In this document: positions 10,888 to 19,606 of the stretch, in pieces
Position numbering within the stretch: position 1 is the stretch's first letter
How the letters are laid out: each line of letters starts with the position of its first letter
NCBI GenBank assembly: GCA_963789075.1
Contig: CAWBJQ010000003.1
Location: forward strand, 558,001 to 622,000
From: DATATJ01 sp963789075
GTDB lineage: Bacteria; Acidobacteriota; Vicinamibacteria; Vicinamibacterales; CAVVIG01
DNA length: 64,000 nt
Direction of reading: 5' to 3'
Position numbers and translations under genes: made by a program
The notes under the pieces: generated by a model
Told to the model about the DNA's origin: nothing
Seen by the model: the letters and a program-made list of their open reading frames with translations, nothing else
The model's database searches: none

Positions 10888-11382
10888 TTACTCGACGATG
10901 TACCCAAGGGCGCGGGCGTTATCGCGGACTCGGACATCACGAGTGACGATCGTCACAATCTGCGGCGGTTCCCCGAGCAATTCAGCTGTCGCCAGGTGCA
11001 CCGCGTCGAGCGTGCGGATCGGTTCGACGGGGAATGGGCGCCGGACGCGATCGAGCACGGCTCGGTCCACATCGAGGACGAAGCAACGCCGCTCGAAGGT
11101 TCGTAGGGCTCGAACGGCCGCTTGTTCTTCTGCTGCGGTCAACCGATCGGTTGCCCGCGCCCTGATGATCGCGCGGCCTGCTTCCGCCAGAGTCAGCGCG
11201 GACGTCACATACTGGACTCCGGCCGGCAGCGGCTTCAGGATTGCTGCGTCATGCTCCAGCAGTGCGGCAACGAGCGCGCTGGACTCCATGTATCGGACGC
11301 TCGCCACGACCGGCTTGGACCGGCGGGCAAGTGAAGCGGCCTGACGGGGCGATCGTCGCCGCGGAGCGCTACGCTTCGCCAC
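10888..11382 (-). CDS. PIN-domain ribonuclease toxin (VapC-like)
   Basis: 164 residues; the PIN domain begins at VRYMESSALVAALLEHD, after a basic N-terminal stretch of ~28 residues (MAKRSAPRRRSPRQAASLAR) that may not be translated if a downstream start is used. Conserved acidic positions appear in YMESSAL (an E where most PIN domains have D), LTLAEAGRAI, RTLDAVHLATAELL and VTRDVRVRDNARALGY. Such toxins cleave tRNA or rRNA when free of antitoxin. It overlaps the upstream antitoxin gene by 14 nt, the normal antitoxin-first order, so the two are translated together. Confidence 0.82.
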   Translation of the reverse strand: MAKRSAPRRRSPRQAASLARRSKPVVASVRYMESSALVAALLEHDAAILKPLPAGVQYVTSALTLAEAGRAIIRARATDRLTAAEEQAAVRALRTFERRCFVLDVDRAVLDRVRRPFPVEPIRTLDAVHLATAELLGEPPQIVTIVTRDVRVRDNARALGYIVE

Positions 11383-11656
11383 GATCGCTGTCGATCAGCG
11401 CCGCAGCTGTGCCGCGCGGCAGCCGAATGTCCGGCCAGTCCTCGAACGGGTCGCCAGATTCGACCGGGGGATGCAACACACCCGCCGCAACGAGCTCCTC
11501 CCAGCGGCTGGTAGCCGACGTGCGGGTGTTGAGCCGGGGAGGAACCAGTTCGGCGACCACACGCCCATGCGCCGTGACGGAAATCCGCTCGCCTGCTTCA
11601 ATTCGGCGGATGTAGCGGCTCAAGTTGTCTTTGAGCTTTCGGATCCCGGTCTCCAT
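11369..11656 (-). CDS. Phd/YefM-type antitoxin of the vapBC-like pair
   Basis: About 95 residues from ATG 11656. The N-terminus METGIRKLKDNLSRYIRRIE-AGERISVTAHGRVVAELVP is the DNA-binding Phd/YefM fold. The C-terminal half (WEELVAAGVLHPPVESGDPF, then LPRGTAAALIDSDRGEA) would be the flexible toxin-binding tail. An in-frame ATG exists nine codons earlier (11683), but it lies inside the promoter, with the -10 box between the two ATGs, so 11656 is preferred. It neutralises the PIN toxin encoded immediately downstream and probably represses the operon. Confidence 0.82.
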   Translation of the reverse strand: METGIRKLKDNLSRYIRRIEAGERISVTAHGRVVAELVPPRLNTRTSATSRWEELVAAGVLHPPVESGDPFEDWPDIRLPRGTAAALIDSDRGEA

Positions 11657-11691
11657 GTCATAAATATAGCCACTTGTGGCCACATCCGCAA
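11657..11691 (-). promoter_or_regulatory. vapBC promoter with overlapping palindromic operator
   Basis: Reading the minus strand: -35 TTGCGG (11686-11691), a 17-nt spacer, -10 TATATT (11663-11668), then 6 nt to ATG 11656, so transcription would begin on the start codon (leaderless). The spacer contains a perfect palindrome, TGTGGCCACA (11675-11684), well placed for autorepression by the toxin-antitoxin complex. Promoter and operator calls are inference from spacing and symmetry. Confidence 0.55.
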
Positions 11692-11881
11692 CGGGCGAGG
11701 AGATGGGCCCGAGTCTGAAAAAACCGCGATTTGACCCGCTGGTGGCGGTGATATTTGAGCGTGACGGTTGTGGTTAGTGTTGCGGGTGAGCTGCTGCAGC
11801 TGTCGCTACGCCATGCACGATGAACGTCGCCGGTTCATTCTTCCGGCGCCGTTCGTCGTGTGGCCAATTACGCTTCGCGCG

Positions 11882-13537
11882 TCAGCGGTTGCCGATGTCG
11901 TCGTTCGTGTCGGCCGCCGACGCCTTCTTGGCGCGCCCGCCGGAACGCGACTTCGTCGTTGTCGACTTCGCGCGCGACCCGCTGGCGGTGGACCGTGCCG
12001 GTTTGCGCGCGCGCGTGGGCGCCGGCTCCGCAACCACTGGGGTCGCCGCCAGCCGGCTGCGCGGACGCCGCGCCTTCGCGCGTCCGAGGAGCTCGGCGGT
12101 CGGATCGACCGTCGGCATCGGCTCCGAGTCCATCATGTCGGCGTCGGCCGCTTCCTGCGCGGTGAGCGCGTGCGTCGCGCTGATCTCGATCGGCTGCGAC
12201 TCGAACTCATCGGCCGGCTGCACCGGCCTCGCTGCCGCTACCGGCTGGCGCTGCAGGGCGCTGCCTTGGAACACGCGAAGCCCACCGCGGCGATCGCGCT
12301 CGAGCCGGATGAGATTTTCCCGCTGGCAGGCCCGCAACAGATCCATCAGCCCGCCGAAGCCGTAGCGGCGTTCGTCGAATCCGTTGTCGGCGGCCCGCAG
12401 AATCTGCTTCACGTTGCGCAGATACATCGGCCATCGCGCCGTCGTCGCCGCCGCGAGAATGCCGGCGACATGACGCACGCCGTCGGCCTGATCGCCGGCC
12501 GGCGGTCCGACTGGCTCCGCGGAGCGATCCTGATCACCGCCGTGGCGCGGGCCGTATTCACCGGCAGGCCTAAAGCCCTGAGCTACACCCGAGGGGGCGG
12601 CCTGCCCTACGCCTGACGGCGCGGTCGGCGCCGCGCTCGACGATGCGACCTGCGCCGCGCCCGACGATGCGGCCTGCGTGATCGGCTCACCTGCCGGCGA
12701 CGCGGTCGGTGCTGCCGCGATGTCCGTCATGTCCGATTCCGGCAGCGCCGCGCGCGCCTTCTCGACGTCGACGAAGCCGGGGTTCAACTCCACCATCACG
12801 CTGCGGCCCGACGTCTTCAGGTGCACGAATCCGGTATTCGCGAGCTTCTCGACGAAATCGAGAAACGACGAGGCGCCGTAGTTGCGCTCGGAGAACGTCG
12901 AATCGAGCTGGAGCAGCGTGCTCTTCAGCAGCCCGGTCTGCGGGGTGACTTCGCGGTCGGCGAGGATCTTGAGCGCGCGCTTCACCACAGGGAACGCCTG
13001 CGCGACAGGTGAGCTCGCCGCGGCCGCCGGCATCGGCCGGCCGGTCTTGATAACCGCCTTCCGCACGCCGTGCAGGTTTTCGTATGCGATGAACTCGTGG
13101 CAGTTGCGCTGGAGGATGACGCTCGTGAACGCGCGCCCCCCCACGACGAACACCTTCTTGTCGTACTGCTTGAGCTTTTCGACGAGCGACAGGAAGTCGC
13201 TGTCGCCGCCGACGATGACGTAGGCGTTGATGTGCGGGTGCGTGAACGCCATTTCGAGCGCGTCGAGCGCGAGGTTGATGTCGGCGCCGTTCTTGTCGCC
13301 GCCTGGCGTCATGTTGCGCTGGACGAGGCGAATGGCGTGCTGCGTGAGCGAACGGCTGTACTCGCCTGAGCGCGTCCAGTCGGCGTAGGCGATCTTGGTG
13401 ACGACCTCGCCGCGCTCCTTGATGGCGTCGAGGATGACGCCGACGTCGAATGGCTGGCCGAGCGTGGTCTTCACGCCGATTTCGATGTTGTCGAAGTCGA
13501 TGAAGACAGCGATGTTGAGACGATCCTGGTGGGGCAA
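11882..13537 (-). CDS. NYN-domain (LabA/DUF88-like) nuclease with two OST-HTH/LOTUS domains
   Basis: About 550 residues. The N-terminal NYN domain (residues ~8-160) shows the PIN-like acidic set: NIAVFIDFDNIEIG, DKNGADINLALDAL and VIVGGDSDFLSLV. The first LOTUS/OST-HTH domain follows (ALKILADREVTPQTGLLKS to GRSVMVELNP), and a second lies at WPMYLRNVKQILRAADNGFD to GGLRVFQG. Between them is a low-complexity Ala/Ser/Pro linker partly encoded by a REP element. The C-terminal ~80 residues are basic (RARKPARSTASGSRAKSTTT). NYN-LOTUS proteins are predicted RNases or RNA binders. AAGGA is spaced correctly for TTG 13537; TTG 13543 is the alternative start. No frame changes. Confidence 0.85.
   Translation of the reverse strand: MPHQDRLNIAVFIDFDNIEIGVKTTLGQPFDVGVILDAIKERGEVVTKIAYADWTRSGEYSRSLTQHAIRLVQRNMTPGGDKNGADINLALDALEMAFTHPHINAYVIVGGDSDFLSLVEKLKQYDKKVFVVGGRAFTSVILQRNCHEFIAYENLHGVRKAVIKTGRPMPAAAASSPVAQAFPVVKRALKILADREVTPQTGLLKSTLLQLDSTFSERNYGASSFLDFVEKLANTGFVHLKTSGRSVMVELNPGFVDVEKARAALPESDMTDIAAAPTASPAGEPITQAASSGAAQVASSSAAPTAPSGVGQAAPSGVAQGFRPAGEYGPRHGGDQDRSAEPVGPPAGDQADGVRHVAGILAAATTARWPMYLRNVKQILRAADNGFDERRYGFGGLMDLLRACQRENLIRLERDRRGGLRVFQGSALQRQPVAAARPVQPADEFESQPIEISATHALTAQEAADADMMDSEPMPTVDPTAELLGRAKARRPRSRLAATPVVAEPAPTRARKPARSTASGSRAKSTTTKSRSGGRAKKASAADTNDDIGNR
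12561..12611. repeat. REP palindrome lying in frame inside the NYN/LOTUS gene
   Basis: GGCAGGCC (12563-12570) and GGCCTGCC (12599-12606) are perfect inverted repeats enclosing CTAAAGCCCTGAGC, which resembles the GGCTAAAGCC family seen between genes. It is translated as roughly VGQAAPSGVAQGFRPAGEY in the linker between the two LOTUS domains. Confidence 0.6.
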
Positions 13538-13701
13538 AACCAATCCTTGAAATTCTGCGAATCTGTGAGAAAGCTCAGACCGTCAGCGGCGGGGGGAGCT
13601 CCCCAGCCATCGTTCGCAGCGGTCAAGCTGATCAGCCTCAGGGTGAGGCGACAGGGGTATTGTACTCCAATCAGGGATCAGGGGTCAGGAATCCTCACCG
13701 A

Positions 13702-16126
13702 CTACGCGTCGCCTAGAGGCGCGGGGGCGTCAGGAACGGGCCAGATCACCCGCGTGAACTGACCTCGTTGCAACAGCTCGCGGCCCTTGCCGCCGCGGCC
13801 GGTGACCTCGTATATTGGTCGTGCTGATCGTCTGTTCCGCGCCGCGGGAGGTTTCCACGGTCATCAGATCGCGGTCGCCCGTGGACGCGATGAACCCGAG
13901 CACCCTGTCCTCGTCGTTCAACCTGATGAGGATGACCCCTTTCCCGGGACCCGACAGATAGTTCACCTCGTCGGCCTTGCACAGGAGCCCGCGCGCCTCG
14001 GCGGTGGCGGCGATCAGAATTTCCCGGCCGGTCACACGCGCGACGCCGACGACCTCCGCGCCCTCCGCGGGGCGCGCGTAGCGGCGGCCGCTGCGCGTGC
14101 TCGGCTCGACGATTGGCTCGAGGCCGAACCGCAGTGCGTACCCGTCGCTGGTGACAGCGACGGCGTGCACCGGCGCCGCCTCGCCTTCCTTCTTCGCCGC
14201 GATGACGCCGATCGCGCGGGGGTCGAGGCTCAGCGCGGCGACGACTTTTTCGCCGTCCTTCAGTTTGAAGAATCGCTGGATCGGCTCGCCGTAGCCGGTG
14301 GACGCCGGCACGTCGATGATGCGGCTCGTGTACGCGACGCCGAAGTTCGTGAAGAACACGCAGGTGGCGCGCGTGCTGCCCGGCAACACGGCGAGGACCG
14401 CATCGCCTTCACGCAATCGCGTCGTGGCGAGGTCTTTCACTTCCTTCTGCCGCTTGATCCACCCGTCGCGCGACACGATCACGACGTTGTCTTCTTCGAC
14501 GATGAAGTCGTGGGCGGAGTATTCGGGCTCGGCGCTGTCGCTGGCGATCGCCGTGCGACGTTTGTCGCCGTATTTGGCATGAACGTCGTCGATTTCGTTG
14601 CGCACCAGCTTCCAGCGGCCCGCTTCGTCTTCGAGCAGGCTGCGGATCTGCCTCGCGCGCTTCCGCTTCTCCGTGAGCTCGTTGGTGATGATGAGAATTT
14701 CCAGCCGCGCCAGGCGATAGATCTTCAGCTCGAGGATCGCGTCAGTCTGCTCCGCGTCGAGCTCGAACCGCTTCATGATCTTCTCGGCGGCGTCGGGCTT
14801 GCCGTCCGACTTGCGGATGATGCGGATGATCTCGTCGAGCGCATCGAAAACTTTCTCGAACCCCTCGAGGAGATGAATCCGCTTCTGCAGTGCGGCCAGC
14901 TCGTGCTCCAGCCGCTTGGTGACGACGTCGAGGCGGAAGTGGAGAAAGTGCCAGAGGATCTGCTTCAGATCCAGCCGCTCGGGGCGGCCGAGCTCCGGGT
15001 TCTCGGTCGGCACTAGACACGTAAGGTTGACGGCGAAGTTGATCTGCAGCGGCGTGTGCTTGAAGAGATACGCCATGATCATCTTCTCGTCGGCGTCCTT
15101 CTTCATCTCGAGCGCGATGCGCACGTCCTCGGTCGACAGATCCTTCACGTCGAGCAGCTGCGGCAGCTTGCGGCCGATCACCACCTCCGCGATCCGCTCG
15201 ACCAGCTGCGCTTTGTTCACGGTGTACGGCACGCTCTCGATGTAGATCGTCTTCGTCGAGCGCGTCTCCGGGCCGATATCCCAGGTGCCGCGGAGCCGGA
15301 TCGAGCCCGAGCCCGTCTTGTACAGCTCCTTGAGCTCCTCGGGCGAGTTCAAGATCTGCCCGCCGGTGGGGAAATCGGGTCCCTTGATGTAGCGGCACAA
15401 CTGCGCGATGCTCAACTCTTCGTTGTCGAGCAATTTGATCAGCGCCGTGCACACCTCGCCGAGGTTGTGCGGCGGAATGTTCGTCGCCATGCCGACGGCG
15501 ATGCCGGTCGCGCCGTTCACCAGCAGATTGGGAATCCGCGCGGGGAGGACCACCGGCTCGACTTTCGTCCCGTCGTAGTTCGGCCGGAAGGGCACCGTCG
15601 TCTGCTCGATCTCCGTGAGCATCTCGTCGCTGACGCGCGCGAGCCGGCACTCCGTGTAGCGCATCGCCGCAGCGCTGTCGCCGTCGAGCGATCCAAAGTT
15701 GCCGGAGCCGTCCACGAGCGGGTAGCGCAGCGAGAATGACTGCGCCATGCGGACCAGGGTTTCGTAGAGCGCGGAATCGCCGTGCGGGTGGAAGCTGCCC
15801 ATCACGTCGCCGACGACCTTGGCGCACTTGCGGTGCTTGGTGTCGGCGGTGAGGTTCTGCTGCCACATCGTGTAGAGGATGCGGCGCTGCACCGGTTTGA
15901 GGCCGTCGCGGACGTCGGGCAGGGCGCGCGACGTGATCACCGACAGCGCGTAATTCAGGTAGCGCGACTGCGCCGCCTCGTGCAGCGCGACGTTCGTCGT
16001 GCCGGGGCCGCCGCCCGAGAGCAGCGACGATCGGATGGCGGCGTCGCGCGCCGCCGGCGCCGCGCCCCCCTCCGGCTCCGCATCATCGAACAGGGATTGA
16101 TCTTCTGGTTTTTTACGCTTAGACAA
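13702..16126 (-). CDS. parC: DNA topoisomerase IV subunit A / GyrA-type subunit
   Basis: About 807 residues. Catalytic subunit of a type IIA topoisomerase that cleaves and rejoins DNA, partner of the ParE-like protein 10 kb away. The active-site tyrosine is Tyr157 in AAAMRYTECRLA. The winged-helix DNA gate reads VGDVMGSFHPHGDSALYE and the start of the core ALPDVRDGLKPVQRRIL. Near the C-terminus TGRGGKGREL resembles part of a GyrA box, so a gyrase-like role is not excluded. The frame changes once near 13812; restoring it extends the gene to TAG at 13702-13704. It starts at TTG 16126, 9 nt after TAAACT. Confidence 0.88.
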
Positions 16127-16141
16127 AACGCGATTAGTTTA
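16127..16141 (-). promoter_or_regulatory. Putative -10 of parC
   Basis: On the minus strand TAAACT (16136-16141) ends 9 nt before the TTG start at 16126, leaving a leader of ~3 nt. A GACTGG word 17 nt further up, contributed by the GACTG array, could serve as a weak -35. Confidence 0.35.
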
Positions 16142-16345
16142 GCGCATCGCTTCAGTCGCCAGTCACAAGTCGTCAGTCTTCAGTTTCAGTCCTCAGTCTC
16201 AGTCTGCAGTCGTCAGTCCAGTCAGCAGACTGAAGACCGACGACTGAGACCGAAGACTGACGACTGAGACTGAGGACTGACGACTGAGACTGGCGACTGA
16301 AGACTTGCGACTGAGGACTGAAGACTTGCGACTGGCGACTGACAC
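16141..16345. repeat. CAGTC/GACTG short-word array forming a long imperfect inverted repeat
   Basis: The first half (to ~16225) is made of CAGTC words separated by 1-4 nt (CAGTCGCCAGTC, CAGTCTTCAGT). The second half is made of the complement (GACTGAAGACCGACGACTG, GACTGAGACTGAGG). The two halves are complementary on a large scale. It fills the gap between the parC start and the glnN stop and is one of four such loci in the window. Confidence 0.85.
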
Positions 16346-16349
16346 CGCT

Positions 16350-18527
16350 CTACTTAATAAAGAGCATCTCCCGATACGTGGCGAGCGGCCACGTCTCGTG
16401 CGGGATCATGAGCTCGAGCTGATCGCCCGTTTCGCGGAGCGCTTCCATCGCGGGGACGACCCGATCGCGATAATGCTTCGCGTGCACGTCGGAGTGCCCA
16501 TTGCCTTCGTGCTCGAGCGCTTTGGCGAGCGCGTTGCTGCGCCGTTTGAGCTCGTCGGTCAGGCGCGTGAGCTCGTCGAGCGTCTTCTTGCCCTCGACCG
16601 ACTTGCCGCCCGCCGCCTTGACGGCCGCGACGCTCTGGCCGACCTCCGTCTGGTACTCGAAGGCCGCCGGCAGGATGTACCGGTTCGCCATCAAGACCAT
16701 CAGCTGCCCCTCGACGTTCACGGTCTTGTTGTACGTTTCGACCATGATCTCGTAGCGCGCCTGCAGCTCGCGTGCGTTGAGGATCTTGTACTTCTCGAAG
16801 AGGGCCGTCGCTTCCTTCGTCACGAGCTGCGGCAGCGCATCGACGGTGTTCTTCAGGTTCAAGAGCCCGCGCTTGCCGGCCTCCTTCTCCCATTCCTTCG
16901 AGTAGCCGTTGCCGTTGAAGATGATCTGTTTGTTGTCCTTGATCACCTTCGGCAGCAGTTCGCCGATCGCTTTGGCCAGCGTCTTACCAGAGGCGACGGC
17001 CCGCTCCAGCTCGGTCGCGATGTAGTCGATCGACTCGGTGACGGCGAGATTCAGCACGATGTTCGGATAGCCGATGCTCTGGTTCGACGACACCGCGCGG
17101 AACTCGAACTTGTTGCCCGTGAACGCAAAGGGGCTGGTGCGATTGCGATCGCCGGCATCGCGCGGCAGTTTCGGCAGCACGAGGACGCCGGTGTCGAGCT
17201 CGCCGCCGCTCTTCGTGGACTTCGCGCCGCCCTTTTCGATCTGCTCGAAAATGTCGGTGAGCATGTCGCCGAGAAAGATCGACAGAATCGCCGGCGGTGC
17301 TTCGTTGGCGCCGAGCCGGTGATCGTTGCCGGCGCTGGCAATGCTCGCGCGCAGCAGGCCCTGCCAGTGGTTCACCGCGCGGATCACCGCCGTGCAGAAC
17401 ACCAGAAACTGCATGTTGTCGTGCGTGTTCGCGCCAGGGCTGAGGAGGTTGTTCCCCTCGTCGTCGCTCATCGACCAATTGAGGTGTTTGCCCGAGCCGT
17501 TGACGCCGGCAAACGGCTTCTCGTGCAGCAGGCACGCGAGGCCGTACTTCGGCGCCGTGCGCTTGAGCGTTTCCATCAGCATCATCTGATGATCGGTGGC
17601 GACGTTCGCGTTCTCGAAGACCGGCGCGATCTCGTACTGGCTCGGGGCCACCTCGTTATGGCGCGTCTTCACCGGCACGCCGACTTTGTACAGCTCCGTC
17701 TCGACGTCCGACATGAAGGCCATGACGCGATCCGGAATCGACCCGAAGTACTGATCCTCGAGCTCCTGCCCTTTCGGCGGCTTCGCCCCGAACAGCGTCC
17801 GCCCCGCGTTGATCAGATCGGGACGCGACAGATAGAAATACCGATCGATGAGGAAGTACTCCTGCTCCGGACCGCACGTCGTGATCACGCGCTCGGCCGT
17901 CGAGCCGAACAACCGGAGCACGCGAACCGCCTGCTTCGACAGCGCCTCCATCGATCGCAGCAGCGGCGTTTTCTTGTCGAGCGCTTCGCCCGTCCAGCTC
18001 ACGAACGCCGTCGGGATGACGAGCGTCGTCGAGTTGCCGCTCTTCAGCAGCCAGGGCGGGCTGGTCGGATCCCATGCGGTGTAGCCGCGCGCCTCGAAGG
18101 TGCTGCGCATGCCGCCCGACGGAAAGCTCGACGCGTCCGGCTCGCCGCGCACCAGCTCCTTCCCCGAGAATTCCAGCACGGCGCGGCCGTCGCTGGTGGG
18201 CGAGAGAAACGAGTCGTGCTTTTCGGCGGTGATGCCGGTGAGCGGCTGGAACCAGTGCGTGTAATGCGTGGCGCCGTGCTCGACGGCCCACTCTTTCATC
18301 GCGGACGCCACCGCGTCGGCCACCGAGATGTCGAGCGGCTCGCCATGCGTCATCGTCCGGCGCAGCGCGTGATAGACCGGCTTGGGAAGGCGCGTCTGCT
18401 GCACTTCGTCGTTGAACACGAGACTGCCGAAGGCCTCTGATGCGCGGGCGCCGCGCGGCTCCTTCGCTTCCGTTACCGACCAGTCGCGGATCGCGCTGAT
18501 CGCCTCGCCGAGCACTCTCGAACCCAT
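16350..18527 (-). CDS. glnN: Glutamine synthetase type III
   Basis: 725 residues, the size of GS-III (~700-730) rather than GS-I (~470). It makes glutamine from glutamate, ammonia and ATP in the cytoplasm. Recognisable segments: YTHWFQPLTGITAEKHDSF, TCGPEQEYFLIDR (metal/glutamate site), KTRHNEVAPSQYEIAPVFE, HEKPFAGVNGSGKHLNWS (ATP/metal site) and GNDHRLGANEAPPAILSIFL. Start ATG 18527 is chosen because GGAGGA lies 5 nt upstream and homology begins here; an upstream in-frame ATG at 18605 lacks both. No frame changes. The upstream region is AT-rich and holds a palindrome. Confidence 0.95.
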   Translation of the reverse strand: MGSRVLGEAISAIRDWSVTEAKEPRGARASEAFGSLVFNDEVQQTRLPKPVYHALRRTMTHGEPLDISVADAVASAMKEWAVEHGATHYTHWFQPLTGITAEKHDSFLSPTSDGRAVLEFSGKELVRGEPDASSFPSGGMRSTFEARGYTAWDPTSPPWLLKSGNSTTLVIPTAFVSWTGEALDKKTPLLRSMEALSKQAVRVLRLFGSTAERVITTCGPEQEYFLIDRYFYLSRPDLINAGRTLFGAKPPKGQELEDQYFGSIPDRVMAFMSDVETELYKVGVPVKTRHNEVAPSQYEIAPVFENANVATDHQMMLMETLKRTAPKYGLACLLHEKPFAGVNGSGKHLNWSMSDDEGNNLLSPGANTHDNMQFLVFCTAVIRAVNHWQGLLRASIASAGNDHRLGANEAPPAILSIFLGDMLTDIFEQIEKGGAKSTKSGGELDTGVLVLPKLPRDAGDRNRTSPFAFTGNKFEFRAVSSNQSIGYPNIVLNLAVTESIDYIATELERAVASGKTLAKAIGELLPKVIKDNKQIIFNGNGYSKEWEKEAGKRGLLNLKNTVDALPQLVTKEATALFEKYKILNARELQARYEIMVETYNKTVNVEGQLMVLMANRYILPAAFEYQTEVGQSVAAVKAAGGKSVEGKKTLDELTRLTDELKRRSNALAKALEHEGNGHSDVHAKHYRDRVVPAMEALRETGDQLELMIPHETWPLATYREMLFIK

Positions 18528-18628
18528 GACGTCCTCCGAGTTGGAACCAAGCACTGAAACCCGCGCCGAGCGGGCATCATAACGCGCCCGTGGCGAAGTG
18601 TGCATTATCTCAACATCTGTGCATAAGA

Positions 18629-18641
18629 GGCAAATTTTGCC
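18629..18641. promoter_or_regulatory. Palindrome upstream of glnN
   Basis: GGCAAATTTTGCC is a perfect 13-bp palindrome in the AT-rich region 18528-18716 upstream of glnN. A half-site AAGGCAAAC follows at 18648. It is a candidate operator for nitrogen control or for the divergent Nudix transcript; no factor is assigned. Confidence 0.35.
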
Positions 18642-18716
18642 GCACGCAAGGCAAACTAATGCGTGAATATTTAATGAGTGAATGTATCTGATTGCATTTC
18701 GTGCGCGTAATCGCGT

Positions 18717-19424
18717 TCACTCCGCACCGACAGGCGTCCAGCCCAGCAGTACGAGAAATTCCGCCAGAATCATCGCCGTCGCGCCCCAGATCTCATAGCC
18801 GTGGACATGAAATCCGGGCACGGCCATCGGCTGGCCGTCTCGTACCCGGTTGTGGGTCAGGAAGTTCGCCGGATCGCGCAGCTCGTCGACGTCCACCGCG
18901 AGAATCTGCGCCACCTCGGCGTCGGACGGCCGCAGCGTCGGCGGTGCGTCGACCGCGGCGACGATCGGATGCAGGCGGAAGCCGCTGATCGGAATGTCGA
19001 TCGGCGTGAGCGCACCGAGCACGTGCGCGGCATTCACGGGCAGCGCAATCTCCTCGTGCGTCTCCCGCCGCGCGGCCTGCTCGTACGTTTCACCGGGTTC
19101 GACGACGCCGCCCGGCAGCGACACCTGGCCGCCGTGCCGCACCGTGTCCGCGCGTACCGTCAGCACGATTGACGCGTTCGACGAACCAAAATCGGACAGG
19201 CCGACCGGCGTGTTGGCCGGCGCACCGTAGGCGCCGAGCTGTGTGTCTGGGCGCGGAAAGATCAGCAGCAGTGCCGCGGCGTGGCGGATGCGCGCGGGGT
19301 TGAAGTCCTCTGGCCACGCGCGCCGCGGTCGCGGTGCCAGCCATTGATGGGCGTCGGCGCCCGGAAGGTTGGCGAGCAGGGCACTCTCGAGCCGCGCGAT
19401 GACGTCGGTGAAACGCATCGACAA
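18717..19424 (-). CDS. Nudix hydrolase, CoA-pyrophosphatase type
   Basis: 235 residues with a complete Nudix box at residues 106-128: G-x5-E-x7-RE-xx-EE (GGVVEPGETYEQAARRET then HEEIAL). These residues bind the Mg ions that drive pyrophosphate cleavage. The N-terminal HAAALLLIFPRPD and the upstream LTVRADTVRHGGQVSLPGG match the NudL/CoAse group, which hydrolyses CoA or acyl-CoA to 4'-phosphopantetheine and ADP; substrate is inferred from that resemblance. Intact. Start may be Met1 or Met3. Confidence 0.85.
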   Translation of the reverse strand: MSMRFTDVIARLESALLANLPGADAHQWLAPRPRRAWPEDFNPARIRHAAALLLIFPRPDTQLGAYGAPANTPVGLSDFGSSNASIVLTVRADTVRHGGQVSLPGGVVEPGETYEQAARRETHEEIALPVNAAHVLGALTPIDIPISGFRLHPIVAAVDAPPTLRPSDAEVAQILAVDVDELRDPANFLTHNRVRDGQPMAVPGFHVHGYEIWGATAMILAEFLVLLGWTPVGAE

Positions 19425-19606
19425 TGGTAGCGCGGGCGCAGGGATCAGGGATCAGTGCGCGAATCGCACACCCCGTGCCGGATCCGTCGAATTGGAGAAT
19501 GGCGCGATCTGGAGAAAATCCACACAAATGTCGTACGCGAACCGGTGCGAATTGTTATGGACGTTTACTAAAATGGCATGAACCGGTGAAGGAGTCGTCG
19601 CGGCTG

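Noticed and set aside
16141..16345. CRISPR array
   Set aside because: The GACTG arrays have 5-nt words with 1-4 nt gaps (20-bp unit at most), no 25-40 bp direct repeats, no unique spacers of even length and no cas genes in the window.
16305..18440. Very long open frame on the plus strand opposite glnN (also 13787-15016 opposite parC, 24438-26393 opposite UPF0182, 52384-53900 opposite the mutase)
   Set aside because: All are His/Arg/Val/Asp-rich translations with no motif, mirroring codon bias in GC-rich DNA. The opposite-strand genes are clear, full-length and conserved.
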